Source: an uncultured Ruminococcus sp.
GTDB lineage: Bacteria; Bacillota; Clostridia; Oscillospirales; Acutalibacteraceae
DNA: 48,486 nucleotides
Direction: 5' to 3'
NCBI GenBank assembly: GCA_902765625.1
Contig: CACXAO010000007.1
Location: 1 to 48,486, forward strand
The translations under genes were made by a program, and so were the position numbers. Positions within the stretch are counted from its first letter, which is position 1. The number at the start of each line of letters is the position of its first letter. A model generated the notes under the pieces. That model made no database searches and was not told the origin of the DNA. It worked only from the letters and a program-made list of their open reading frames with translations. Of this stretch, positions 1 through 10,849 are shown piece after piece.

Positions 1-32
1 AGGCTCAGAAGCCCCAGCCGTTTGAAGCATAA
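1..32 (+). CDS. rplM: 50S ribosomal protein L13, C-terminal end only (partial)
   Basis: Nine in-frame codons (AQKPQPFEA, then TAA at 30-32) run in from the left edge, 17 bp ahead of rpsI. L13 proteins usually end in a His/Glu-Ala-Gln-Lys-Pro tail, and rplM-rpsI is a near-universal gene pair, so this is read as the L13 C-terminus. The rest of the gene lies outside the window. Confidence 0.75.
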   Translation, partial: AQKPQPFEA

Positions 33-49
33 GAAGGAGGCAGAACAGA

Positions 50-451
50 ATGTACGACAAGACACCTTATTTCTACGGTACAGGTAGAAGAAAAAGCTCC
101 GTTGCCCGCGTAAGACTCTACCAGGGCACAGGCAAGATCACCATCAACGACCGTGACATTGACGATTATTTCGGTCTTGACACACTCAAGCTCATCGTAA
201 GACAGCCTCTTGCTCTCACCGAGACAGACGAGAAGTTCGACGTTGTATGCCGTGTATCAGGCGGCGGCGTAACAGGCCAGGCGGGTGCTATCCGTCACGG
301 CATCGCCAGAGCTCTGCTCCAGTACGACACCGAGAACCTCCGCGGCAAGCTCAAGAAGGCAGGCTTCCTGACACGTGACCCGAGAATGAAAGAGCGTAAG
401 AAGTACGGTCTCAAAGCCGCACGCCGTGCGCCGCAGTTCTCAAAGAGATAA
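50..451 (+). CDS. rpsI: 30S ribosomal protein S9
   Basis: Component of the small ribosomal subunit; its C-terminal tail reaches the P-site tRNA. The 133-aa length is normal for the family. The N-terminal block [12 protein letters not shown] and the invariant C-terminal RRAPQFSKR ending in Lys-Arg are both intact. An AAGGAGG ribosome binding site lies 9 nt before the ATG. It follows the end of rplM by 17 bp, the usual co-transcribed pair, and is closed by a terminator about 20 bp downstream. Confidence 0.98.
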   Translation: MYDKTPYFYGTGRRKSSVARVRLYQGTGKITINDRDIDDYFGLDTLKLIVRQPLALTETDEKFDVVCRVSGGGVTGQAGAIRHGIARALLQYDTENLRGKLKKAGFLTRDPRMKERKKYGLKAARRAPQFSKR

Positions 452-471
452 TTATACGTTATCGATTTTAT

Positions 472-504
472 CAAGGCTTTCCGATATGGGAAGCCTTGTT
501 TTAT
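472..504 (+). terminator. Rho-independent terminator after rpsI
   Basis: CAAGGCTTTCC pairs with GGGAAGCCTTG (one G-T wobble) around a GATAT loop, followed by a T-rich tail. It closes the rplM-rpsI transcript. Confidence 0.85.
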
Positions 505-542
505 ATGAAGCTAATGCAAAAAGGAACCGGAGGAGATCAGAG

Positions 543-1295
543 ATGACATTGGCAAAAAAACACCTGAACGGCAATCAGCTCAAGCTCATCGCGATAATCG
601 CGATGACGATTGACCACCTGACGTGGGTAATATTCCCGGGAATGCAGGCGGTCTGGTACGTTTTTGCCCTTCACATCATCGGCAGGCTGACAGCACCCAT
701 AATGTGGTTTTTTATCGCGGAGGGGTGTTTTTACACCCGTAATATCTGGAAATACGCGGGCAGACTGTTTATATTTGCACTGATATCTCACTTCGCGTAC
801 AACTTCGCGTTCGGCATACCGTTCCTTCCGTTCTCAACAGGCAGCTTCTTCAACCAGACGGGCGTAATGTGGTCGCTCGCATGGGCGGTCGTGCTGATTG
901 CGATTTTCAAGAGCGAGAAAATCCCTCAGTGGGCAAAGTACCTTGCGATTCCCATAATATGCGTGATAACGTTTCCGTCAGACTGGTCGTGCATCGCGGT
1001 CATGTGTCCGTTCTTTTTGTATCAGCACCGCGGAAACTTCAAGGCTCAGGCGATCGATATCGTCCTCTGGACGCTGATGTATGCCGTGGTATACTTCTTC
1101 TGTCTGGATAAGCTGTACGGCGCGCTGCAGATGTTCACCTTCCTGACTATCCCGATCCTCGCGCAGTACAACGGCGAACGCGGCAAAAAGATACCCGGAA
1201 CAAAGTGGCTGTTCTACATCTACTATCCCGCGCACCTCTTTGTTGTAGGAATCATCAGGCTCGCCCTGCACGGAATCGTTCCGATTATATTTTGA
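543..1295 (+). CDS. TraX-family multi-pass membrane protein
   Basis: About 250 residues, mostly hydrophobic, with roughly seven to eight membrane segments. An early Asp-His-Leu-Thr motif (residues ~24-27) and a late YYPAHL motif near the C-terminus match the TraX family, named for the F-plasmid pilin acetylase; chromosomal Firmicute members have no established substrate, so acyl transfer is only a family-based guess. The open frame extends upstream to 426, overlapping rpsI, but the ATG at 543 has a GGAGGA site 8 nt before it and starts a normal TraX N-terminus, so it is chosen. No conjugation genes are nearby. A separate terminator follows. Confidence 0.75.
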   Translation: MTLAKKHLNGNQLKLIAIIAMTIDHLTWVIFPGMQAVWYVFALHIIGRLTAPIMWFFIAEGCFYTRNIWKYAGRLFIFALISHFAYNFAFGIPFLPFSTGSFFNQTGVMWSLAWAVVLIAIFKSEKIPQWAKYLAIPIICVITFPSDWSCIAVMCPFFLYQHRGNFKAQAIDIVLWTLMYAVVYFFCLDKLYGALQMFTFLTIPILAQYNGERGKKIPGTKWLFYIYYPAHLFVVGIIRLALHGIVPIIF

Positions 1296-1300
1296 TCATC

Positions 1301-1330
1301 AAGGCTTCCGAAAACCGGGAGCCTTTTTTG
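1301..1330 (+). terminator. Rho-independent terminator after the TraX-like gene
   Basis: AAGGCTtCCG and CCGGgAGCCTT form a stem with an AAAA loop followed by six T residues, directly behind the stop codon at 1293-1295. Confidence 0.85.
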
Positions 1331-1373
1331 TGCCTGCCGCGCTTTGCCGCCCGTGCTTTTTCTCCTTGACTTT

Positions 1374-1401
1374 TTGCGCTGTTTGCGGTATCATTTATAC
1401 T
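1374..1401 (+). promoter_or_regulatory. Possible sigmaA promoter for the FHA-SEDS/PBP/secA run
   Basis: TTGCGC (1374-1379), a 16-bp spacer and TATACT (1396-1401). An overlapping TATAAT at 1403-1408 and a TTGACT at 1366 give alternative readings with poor spacing, so the exact hexamers are uncertain, but a start between the terminator at 1330 and the gene at 1433 is needed. Confidence 0.4.
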
Positions 1402-1432
1402 GTATAATTATAAAAAGAAAGGGGTGAGGCGA

Positions 1433-3109
1433 GTGTTTGATTTTTCCGTAATAATAGATATCGGCGTTGTGGCGCTGCGAATCCTGCTGCCGCTCTACGC
1501 GATATTCATCGTCTATCAGTGCTACGCCGCGATGCGCCGCCGCAGACGACCCGAAAAACCGCTTGTCACCCTCATGAACACCCGCACCTTTGAGAAGATT
1601 CCCGTACTCTTCTGGGAGAACTCGATCGGCAGGAAGAAGTCCAACGACGTCGTCGTCGAGGACGCTGCCGTGTCAAAGGTTCACGCCGTACTTCTGCGGC
1701 GCGACGAGGGATGGTTCATCAACGATACCGAGAGCCTTCACGGCACCTTCGTCAACGGAAGGCGCACCGAGGGCAGAACGCAGGTATATATCGACGACAT
1801 AATCCGCGTCGGCAACACCGATTTCCAGTTTTTGCGCGGCGAGGAATACAACGAGGAGCTGCGCTCGAGCTGGTTCTTCAAGAATCCCTCGCAGAAGCCC
1901 GCCGTCAAATCGTGGAAGCTGATGCTGATGATAACGCTCTTCCACTTCTTCATGACCGTCGAGGCGGTTTACTGGAACGACGGAAAGAATCTCCTTTCGC
2001 CGCTTATCATCTTCGGCATCGTGGCGGCTGTCAACTGGGGAATGTTCATCGTCAGCTACTTCGGACTCCGCAGAACGACGTTTGAGCTGGAGGCTCTGGC
2101 GCTGTTTTTGTCGGGCATAGGCACGATACTGCTGGCGCGGCAATACGAGCGGTCGGCGTACATGCAGGTTATATCCACCGTCGTCGGCTTTGTGATATTC
2201 TGCGCGATAATCAAGCTGATTGAGGATCCCGACAAGCTCTACCGCTTCCGCATACCGCTGATGATAGCGGCGGTCGGACTGCTCGGCGTGAGCATCGTTT
2301 TCGGTAAGGTTACGAACGGCGCGGCAAACTGGATCTACATAGGCCCCTTGTCCTTCCAGCCCTCAGAGCTTGTAAAGGTCATTTATATACTCATCGGCGC
2401 GGGCGCGCTCGACAAGCTGAACACGAAGAAGGATTTGTTCATCTTCATCGGCTTCTCTGTCGTCTGCGTGGGACTTCTCGCGGTAATGCGCGACTTGGGA
2501 ACTGCGCTGATATTCTTCGTCACCTTCCTGCTCATCGCGTTCATGCGCTCGGGCGACTTCAAGACGATCATACTCGCGGTTTCGGCGGCGGTATTCGGCG
2601 CGATCTTTGCTATACGCTTCATGCCGTACGTAGCCGACCGTTTCAAGGCGTACCGCCACGTGTGGGAGTACGCTCAGGCTGAGGGCTATCAGCAGACGCA
2701 CGTCCTCACCTTCATCGCGAGCGGCGGACTCTTCGGCGTAGGCATCGGCAACGGCTTCCTCAAGCAGGTCGCCGCGTCCGAGAGCGACCTTGTTTTCGGA
2801 CTTGTTGCCGAGGAAATGGGCATCATCGTCGCGATAACTCTGGCTCTGGCGGTAGCGCTGCTCGTGGTTTACGCGCGCGCCATCACCACAAGGAGCCGCA
2901 GCACCTTCTATTCTATCTCCGCCTGCTGCGCGGCGGGTCTGCTCGTGGTTCAGCTCACCCTGAACATATTCGGCGCAACCGACCTGCTTCCGCTCACGGG
3001 CGTAACCTTCCCGTTCATCAGCGCCGGCGGCTCGAGCGTGATCGGCTGCTGGGGACTTATCGCCTTTATCAAGGCGGCTGACGAACGCACATATTCAATG
3101 AAACGCTGA
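1433..3109 (+). CDS. FHA domain fused to a SEDS peptidoglycan polymerase (FtsW/RodA/SpoVE family)
   Basis: SEDS proteins polymerise lipid II into glycan strands together with a class B PBP. A first membrane helix (~10-30) is followed by a cytosolic FHA domain (~63-134) carrying the phosphothreonine-pocket residues GR, SND, VS..H and N..S.GT.VNG. After that come about ten membrane helices, with the SEDS signature LPLTGVTFPFISAGGSS near the C-terminus. FHA domains bind phosphothreonine peptides, so regulation by a Ser/Thr kinase is inferred. GTG at 1433 is preferred because AAAGGGG lies 8 nt before it; an in-frame GTG at 1424 overlaps that site. The penicillin-binding protein follows after 24 bp. 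Whether it serves elongation, division or sporulation cannot be told from the sequence. Confidence 0.92.
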   Translation: MFDFSVIIDIGVVALRILLPLYAIFIVYQCYAAMRRRRRPEKPLVTLMNTRTFEKIPVLFWENSIGRKKSNDVVVEDAAVSKVHAVLLRRDEGWFINDTESLHGTFVNGRRTEGRTQVYIDDIIRVGNTDFQFLRGEEYNEELRSSWFFKNPSQKPAVKSWKLMLMITLFHFFMTVEAVYWNDGKNLLSPLIIFGIVAAVNWGMFIVSYFGLRRTTFELEALALFLSGIGTILLARQYERSAYMQVISTVVGFVIFCAIIKLIEDPDKLYRFRIPLMIAAVGLLGVSIVFGKVTNGAANWIYIGPLSFQPSELVKVIYILIGAGALDKLNTKKDLFIFIGFSVVCVGLLAVMRDLGTALIFFVTFLLIAFMRSGDFKTIILAVSAAVFGAIFAIRFMPYVADRFKAYRHVWEYAQAEGYQQTHVLTFIASGGLFGVGIGNGFLKQVAASESDLVFGLVAEEMGIIVAITLALAVALLVVYARAITTRSRSTFYSISACCAAGLLVVQLTLNIFGATDLLPLTGVTFPFISAGGSSVIGCWGLIAFIKAADERTYSMKR

Positions 3110-3133
3110 TTACTCCAAAGGGAGTGAATATAT

Positions 3134-4507
3134 ATGAAAAGAATACTGAAGCGCAGCACGCTGATTCTTGTCTTTACGCTGCTCTTTATCGGCGGCGCGT
3201 CGTTCTTCTGCGTCGAGCTGGTTTTCAACGCCGACGACTGGGCTAACCAGCCGTACAACGCCCACATCTCGGGCAACGGCGGTCTTGAACAGGCGGGCGC
3301 GGTATATGACAGAAACGGAACGGTTCTGGCAAAAACCCAGGGTACCGACCGCGTCTACAACGAGAACTACAGCGTCCGCGTTGGTCTGCTCCACACTGTG
3401 GGCGACAACAGTCTGAATATCTCGACGGCTGTGCAGAGCAAGTACCGCTCGCAGCTCACGGGCTACAGCCTTATCTGGGGTCTTAACATGCCGCAGTCGC
3501 TGCGAACCTCTCACGACATCACCCTGACCGTCGACGCGAACGCTTCCGCCGCGGCCTACGACGCTCTGAGCGCCTACGGAAAACAGGGCGCGTGCGTTGT
3601 TTACGACTACAAGACGGGCGAGGTCATCAGCTCGGTCAGCACATATTCCTACGACCCCGAGGCTCCGCCCGAGATCAACGAGGACAACGAGCACGAATAC
3701 GAGGGCGTGTATCTCGACCACGTGCTTTCCTCGTCATACACACCAGGCTCCATCTTCAAGCTCGTCACCGCGGCTGCGGCGATCGAGAACATTCCCGACC
3801 TCTTTGAGCGCACATGGTACTGCGAGGGTCACGAGGACATCGGCGGTGCGGAGGTTCGCTGCGTTGACGGCGAGGCTCACGGCACGCTCGACTTCTACGG
3901 CGCGCTCGAGCACTCCTGCAACATCGTTTTCGCGGAGCTGGCGGTCGAGCTCGGCCCCGAAAAAATGACCGCGGCAGCCGAGAAGATGGGAATCAACCTC
4001 AGCTATGAGATCGACGACGTGAGCACAGCCAAGGGTCACTACGACGTTTCCAAGGCGACGACAAACGAGCTTGCGTGGTCGGGCGTCGGACAGTACAACG
4101 ACGAGGTCAACCCGATGCAGATGGCAATCCTCTGCGGAGCCATCGCGAACGGCGGCAACTCCGTCAACCCGACGTATATAAAGAGCGGTACGGGCGATCT
4201 GCTCAAGATGATAGGTCTTAACGACACAAAGAGCCGCGAGCTCCTCAAAAGCTCCACCGCCTCGACGCTCAGCCAGTCAATGCCGTCCTATACCTTCGGC
4301 AGCCTGAGCGTACGCGCAAAGACGGGTACAGCCGAGGTCGGCGATGAAAAAAGCCCCAACGCGTGGATGGTCGGTTTCTCGACCGACGAGGACTGTCCGC
4401 TCGCGTTTGCCTGCGTAGTAGAGGACGCGGGCTTCGGCAGCCAGTACGCGCGTCCCGTTGCGGAGACCGCCATGCAGAGCGCGGCGCAGGCTCTCAGGGG
4501 ATATTAA
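3134..4507 (+). CDS. Class B penicillin-binding protein (peptidoglycan transpeptidase, PbpA/FtsI-like)
   Basis: Cross-links peptidoglycan at the outer face of the membrane, as partner of the adjacent SEDS polymerase. The 457-aa protein has one N-terminal membrane anchor (~7-29), a short dimerisation/pedestal region and a transpeptidase domain with all three active-site motifs: SIFK (Ser206, Lys209), SCN (261-263) and KTG (396-398). At this length it resembles the compact mycobacterial PbpA group, which is also encoded beside RodA and an FHA protein. AAAGGGAG lies just upstream of the ATG. Start and motifs are unambiguous; the cellular role (rod growth versus sporulation) is not. Confidence 0.93.
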   Translation: MKRILKRSTLILVFTLLFIGGASFFCVELVFNADDWANQPYNAHISGNGGLEQAGAVYDRNGTVLAKTQGTDRVYNENYSVRVGLLHTVGDNSLNISTAVQSKYRSQLTGYSLIWGLNMPQSLRTSHDITLTVDANASAAAYDALSAYGKQGACVVYDYKTGEVISSVSTYSYDPEAPPEINEDNEHEYEGVYLDHVLSSSYTPGSIFKLVTAAAAIENIPDLFERTWYCEGHEDIGGAEVRCVDGEAHGTLDFYGALEHSCNIVFAELAVELGPEKMTAAAEKMGINLSYEIDDVSTAKGHYDVSKATTNELAWSGVGQYNDEVNPMQMAILCGAIANGGNSVNPTYIKSGTGDLLKMIGLNDTKSRELLKSSTASTLSQSMPSYTFGSLSVRAKTGTAEVGDEKSPNAWMVGFSTDEDCPLAFACVVEDAGFGSQYARPVAETAMQSAAQALRGY

Positions 4508-4541
4508 TACAGAAAACAACCACGAAAGGATAATGATATAA

Positions 4542-7415
<2,874 letters not shown>

Positions 7416-7429
7416 ATTTTCAATTTATT

Positions 7430-7462
7430 AAGGAAGGGCTAATCGCCCTTCCTTTCCTATTT
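7430..7462 (+). terminator. Rho-independent terminator after secA
   Basis: A perfect 9-bp stem (AGGAAGGGC with GCCCTTCCT, loop TAATC-type) and a T-rich tail. Confidence 0.85.
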
Positions 7463-7512
7463 ACCACCAAAACCGACTCCGATTGTGCCATTAATTTTGG
7501 TAAACCGTGTAA

Positions 7513-7541
7513 TTGACTTTAGCGCGTAAAAACAATAAAAT
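7513..7541 (+). promoter_or_regulatory. SigmaA-type promoter for the zinc-ribbon protein gene
   Basis: TTGACT (7513-7518), 17-bp spacer, TAAAAT (7536-7541), about 36 bp ahead of the start codon. Confidence 0.75.
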
Positions 7542-7576
7542 TATATTGTTGAATAATTATGCAAAGGAGAGTATCT

Positions 7577-9145
7577 ATGTTTTGCGAAAAATGCGGTAAT
7601 CCCGTAAACGATAACGATAAGTTCTGCCAGAAGTGCGGCGCTCCCGTTAAGCCCCTGAACGCGGCACCTCAGCAGGCTCCCGAGGCACCTCAGCCCGAGG
7701 TACAGCCCATGCAGGCTCCCGAGGCACCTCAGCCCGAGGTTCAGCCCGTACAGGCACCCGAGGCACCTCAGCCCGAGGTTCAGCCCGTACAGGCACCCCG
7801 GCCCGAGGTTCAGCCCATGCAGGCTCCCGAAGGCTATCAGCCGGTTCCTCCTATGGCGGATCACTTCAATCAGACAAACGTTCAGACCGTACCTCCCGCA
7901 GAGAAGAAGCCCTTCCCCAAGGCTGCAAAGCTCGGCATCATCTTCGGCGGCATCGGCGTTGCAGCAGTCGCGGCTATTCTGGTTGTGATCTTCGCGGTGA
8001 TCATTCCGATGACCAAACCCAAGATCGATCTTACCAAATTCGTCACAGTTGATCTTTACGAGCACGGCGAAAGTGTTGTAGACGGCAAGATCAACGGCGA
8101 GTTCGAGCTCGACAGCCGGAAGATCGTCGACGCTTATCCCCAGATCTTCAACGGCAAGCCCGCGGCGCTTTCGGCTCTCGACAGCGCTCTCTATGATATC
8201 AAGGTCGAGTATGTTGACTCAAGCGACACCTCCAACATGGACTACGGCTACAAGTACGTAACCTTCAGCAACCTCAAGAAGGACAGCGAGGTAAAAATCA
8301 CAATCGTTCTTCCCGAGAAGGATTCTTTCGGCTACGAGAGCCTCAGAACAGAGGAAAGCATGATCGGCGCGTCCTTTGTCGGCGGCACGGTCAACGTAAA
8401 TATCGCTGATTCGATCGAGGCTGAGGGCTACAGCGTTGTTGACACCGAGAATATCGACCTTCTCGGCTACATCGAGAAGAACAAGCTCGCGAGCGCGATC
8501 GTCGACAGCCTCGGCGAGGTAACAATGGGTATCCTGCCCTTTGAGGCGAAGTTCGGCAGCTATACCGTCAAGAACGAGAGTTATGAGTCCTACGCTCCCT
8601 CTGTTTACGATGCGAATGACAACTACATCACAAGCATCTATCTCAGCTTTGACAAGAAAGCCGCTCTCAAGGCAGGCGACAAGGTAACCGTCAGCTACGA
8701 TGGCGACAACTCCTATATGGCGGACAACTACGGTCTGGTTCTCGAGGGCAAGCCCTTCACCTACACCGTTGCAATGCCCGAGAAGCTCGACGAAAAGTCC
8801 GCGAAGAAGAACGCAGAGGCGATCAAGAAGTACATCACCGATCACCCCGAACTCGATTCCTCATACAAGAAGGGCGACAAGCTCGAGGTCACCGACCTGT
8901 ACTATGTAAGCTGGAAGGATAATTCCGACTACCACGACATCGTGGCAATCGTCCGCAACTCGACTCAGAATTACTACTGCACCCTCGAGCTCGAGACGAA
9001 GGGCTTCTTCGTCAACGGAGAGTTCATCTACGGCGGCTATTCGAGCTACGCAGGCTCACACGGCAAGTCGACCGACGACGCTGCAAAGAGCAATTCCTAC
9101 CTCGAACCCAACAGCAAATACTACACAGCGACAAAGCTCATCTGA
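7577..9145 (+). CDS. Membrane protein with N-terminal zinc ribbon, Pro-rich repeats and an extracytoplasmic domain
   Basis: Function unknown. Residues 3-20 hold two CxxC knuckles (CEKC, CQKC) typical of short zinc ribbons at the cytoplasmic end of Firmicute membrane proteins. Residues ~33-92 are tandem Gln-Ala-Pro-Glu-Ala-Pro type repeats, probably an extended spacer, and residues ~119-145 form one membrane helix. The remaining ~375 residues are acidic/lysine-rich and presumably outside the cell, with no family I recognise. The ATG at 7577 is preferred over an in-frame ATG at 7559 because AAAGGAGA lies between them and the CxxC starts at residue 3. It is flanked by its own promoter and terminator, so it is monocistronic. 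Confidence 0.85.
   Translation: MFCEKCGNPVNDNDKFCQKCGAPVKPLNAAPQQAPEAPQPEVQPMQAPEAPQPEVQPVQAPEAPQPEVQPVQAPRPEVQPMQAPEGYQPVPPMADHFNQTNVQTVPPAEKKPFPKAAKLGIIFGGIGVAAVAAILVVIFAVIIPMTKPKIDLTKFVTVDLYEHGESVVDGKINGEFELDSRKIVDAYPQIFNGKPAALSALDSALYDIKVEYVDSSDTSNMDYGYKYVTFSNLKKDSEVKITIVLPEKDSFGYESLRTEESMIGASFVGGTVNVNIADSIEAEGYSVVDTENIDLLGYIEKNKLASAIVDSLGEVTMGILPFEAKFGSYTVKNESYESYAPSVYDANDNYITSIYLSFDKKAALKAGDKVTVSYDGDNSYMADNYGLVLEGKPFTYTVAMPEKLDEKSAKKNAEAIKKYITDHPELDSSYKKGDKLEVTDLYYVSWKDNSDYHDIVAIVRNSTQNYYCTLELETKGFFVNGEFIYGGYSSYAGSHGKSTDDAAKSNSYLEPNSKYYTATKLI
7673..7819 (+). repeat. 39-bp tandem repeat inside the zinc-ribbon protein gene
   Basis: Three full 39-bp units start at 7673, 7712 and 7751, each encoding QAPEAPQPEVQP plus Met or Val. 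A fourth unit (7790-7819) has lost nine bases (three codons), and a degenerate fifth follows. The deletion keeps frame. Such arrays change copy number by slippage, so linker length is probably variable between strains. Confidence 0.9.
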
Positions 9146-9154
9146 TAAAATCTT

Positions 9155-9192
9155 ACGGGAGATACGGCAAAGCGCCGTACCTCCCGTTTTTT
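9155..9192 (+). terminator. Rho-independent terminator
   Basis: A 14-position stem (ACGGGAG-ATACGGC with GCCGTAC-CTCCCGT, one mismatch) and a TTTTTT tail, closing the zinc-ribbon protein gene. Confidence 0.88.
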
Positions 9193-9228
9193 ATAAACTC
9201 CGCGGACAAAAAGACGGATATAAAATAC

Positions 9229-9257
9229 TTGTATATTTTGTTTTGATGTGGTATGAT
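9229..9257 (+). promoter_or_regulatory. SigmaA-type promoter for the lipoprotein gene
   Basis: TTGTAT (9229-9234), 17-bp spacer, TATGAT (9252-9257), then a GGAG site and ATG at 9282. Confidence 0.75.
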
Positions 9258-9281
9258 AGAGGATAAAGGAGTGAATTACCA

Positions 9282-9770
9282 ATGAATAAAAGATTTCTGA
9301 CGACTGCGGCGGCGATCCTGCTTGTCGGAGCGTCCGCTTTTTCCGCTCTTACCTTCACGGGCTGCAGCTGCACGGGCAAGGGCAATAAGACTCAGACAAC
9401 AACGGCTGCAAGCGCGGTTCAGGCAAAGACCTATGAAACAAAAGACCTGCTGACCTGCGAGAGCTGGATCGGCAAGCTGACAAATCAGGTCGGCATGGAG
9501 AGCTATACCGCCAACAACCAGATCGAGGTCAAGGGTCAGCTGTTCGGCACGGCTGCCACAGGCGTTGCTACCGTCCAGAAGGGCGGCGACGTTATCAGCT
9601 CGGTCAAGCTCACAGCCGGCGCGCTCGCCTATGACACAGCGAAGGACGAGCTCACCAAGAAGTACGGCGACCCGATCAAGGACGAGGGTACGACCTGCAG
9701 CTTCCGCACGGGAAGCAACACCGCAGTCCTCACTCAGAGCGGCGACGGCGTAACACTTGAATTTAAGTAA
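9282..9770 (+). CDS. Small secreted lipoprotein of unknown function
   Basis: A 162-aa protein with a lipoprotein signal peptide: basic start, hydrophobic core (~7-24) and a lipobox-like TFTGC placing the lipidated Cys at residue 28. A Thr/Ala-rich tether (~34-48) follows, then a compact ~110-residue domain. The domain resembles small DUF4358/DUF-type lipoprotein domains only in size and secondary structure, so no function is given. It has its own promoter and terminator. The downstream birA operon converges on it. Confidence 0.8.
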   Translation: MNKRFLTTAAAILLVGASAFSALTFTGCSCTGKGNKTQTTTAASAVQAKTYETKDLLTCESWIGKLTNQVGMESYTANNQIEVKGQLFGTAATGVATVQKGGDVISSVKLTAGALAYDTAKDELTKKYGDPIKDEGTTCSFRTGSNTAVLTQSGDGVTLEFK

Positions 9771-9776
9771 CAGAAA

Positions 9777-9810
9777 AACGGAGAGCGTGTTGCTCTCCGT
9801 TTTAGTTTTG
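9777..9810. terminator. Terminator between convergent lipoprotein and birA genes
   Basis: A perfect 10-bp stem (AACGGAGAGC with GCTCTCCGTT, loop GTGTT) followed by a T-rich stretch on the plus strand and preceded by an A run. It can serve the plus gene and, less strongly, the minus-strand birA transcript. Confidence 0.8.
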
Positions 9811-9836
9811 GCAATTGGTAAAAATTAATTTTGAAT

Positions 9837-10814
9837 CTAGTAAATTCCCTGAACCGTGACCTCGCCGGCGTTGAGGGTGCGGACGGTGCCGTCAGAGAGC
9901 ATGACTCTCAGCTCGCCTGCCGCGGTAACTCCCACAGCCGCGCCGCTTACGGTGCGCTCGCCCTTCTTGAAGGTGACGCTCCTGCCGATCGTCGCGCAGA
10001 GCGAAACGTACTCCTCGAGAGCCTCGGGCGGAAGCTCGAGGTTATAGCGTGTGAATTCACGCTCGATCTGTCCGAGCAGCGCCGCGAGAAGGCGGTTCTT
10101 GTCGTAATGTCTGCCCGTTTCGAGCAGAATCGAGGTCGCCTTGTATGCGATTTCCTCGGGGAACTCTATCTGATCGACGTTCACGCCGATGCCCGTGATG
10201 ACGTACTCCACAGCGTCGAACTCCGCGCACATCTCGGTGAGTATGCCGACGAGCTTCTTTTTGCCGATGATAATGTCGTTCGGCCACTTGATTCTGCAGT
10301 CAAGTCCTGTCGTCTTGCGCAGAGCCTTGCACACGGCAAGACCCGCGAGAGGAGTGATCGGTGTAACGTCCTTCGGAGCGAGCTTCGGGCGGAGGAGGAT
10401 AGAGAACGCGAGGTTTTCGTCGCGCTTGCTCTGCCATACCCTGCCGAGCCTGCCCTTGCCGCTTTTCTGTTCGCGCGTGGTGACGACGGTGCCGTTTTCG
10501 CAGCCGTCGCTGCCGAGGCGCTTGAGATAATCGTTTGTCGAGCCTACCGAGTCGAGCACGATCAGGTTATTGCCGATAACCGAGGTGCCGAGATGTTTTC
10601 TGATGGCGGTTTCGTTGAGATATTCGGGCAGCGAAACGAGCCTGTAGCCCTTGTTTGGCGCGGATTCGATCACGCAGCCGCTCGATCTCAGGGCGTTGAT
10701 GCCCTTCCACACCGCCTGCCGCGACACTCCGAGTTCCTTTGCGAGCGCCTGACCCGAGAGGTAGCCGCCGCACTGCGTGAGCAGCGCGAGGATCTGCTCT
10801 TTCACAACAATCAT
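9837..10814 (-). CDS. birA: Bifunctional biotin-protein ligase / biotin operon repressor
   Basis: Activates biotin with ATP and attaches it to carboxylase carrier domains. Residues 1-60 form a winged helix-turn-helix (GQALAKELGVSRQAVWKGI), so this is the DNA-binding class. The ligase domain carries SGKGRLGRVW (118-127, the biotinoyl-AMP loop) and KWPNDI; the C-terminal ~50 residues form the small beta domain. The ATG at 10814 has GGGAG 7 nt before it; a GTG at 10805 is an alternative start. It is last in a minus-strand series coaX - S-component - birA, with a 35-bp gap from the transporter gene. Confidence 0.95.
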   Translation of the reverse strand: MIVVKEQILALLTQCGGYLSGQALAKELGVSRQAVWKGINALRSSGCVIESAPNKGYRLVSLPEYLNETAIRKHLGTSVIGNNLIVLDSVGSTNDYLKRLGSDGCENGTVVTTREQKSGKGRLGRVWQSKRDENLAFSILLRPKLAPKDVTPITPLAGLAVCKALRKTTGLDCRIKWPNDIIIGKKKLVGILTEMCAEFDAVEYVITGIGVNVDQIEFPEEIAYKATSILLETGRHYDKNRLLAALLGQIEREFTRYNLELPPEALEEYVSLCATIGRSVTFKKGERTVSGAAVGVTAAGELRVMLSDGTVRTLNAGEVTVQGIY

Positions 10815-10849
10815 CTCCTCTCTCCCAAAAGGGAGGTACTGTGTATAGA

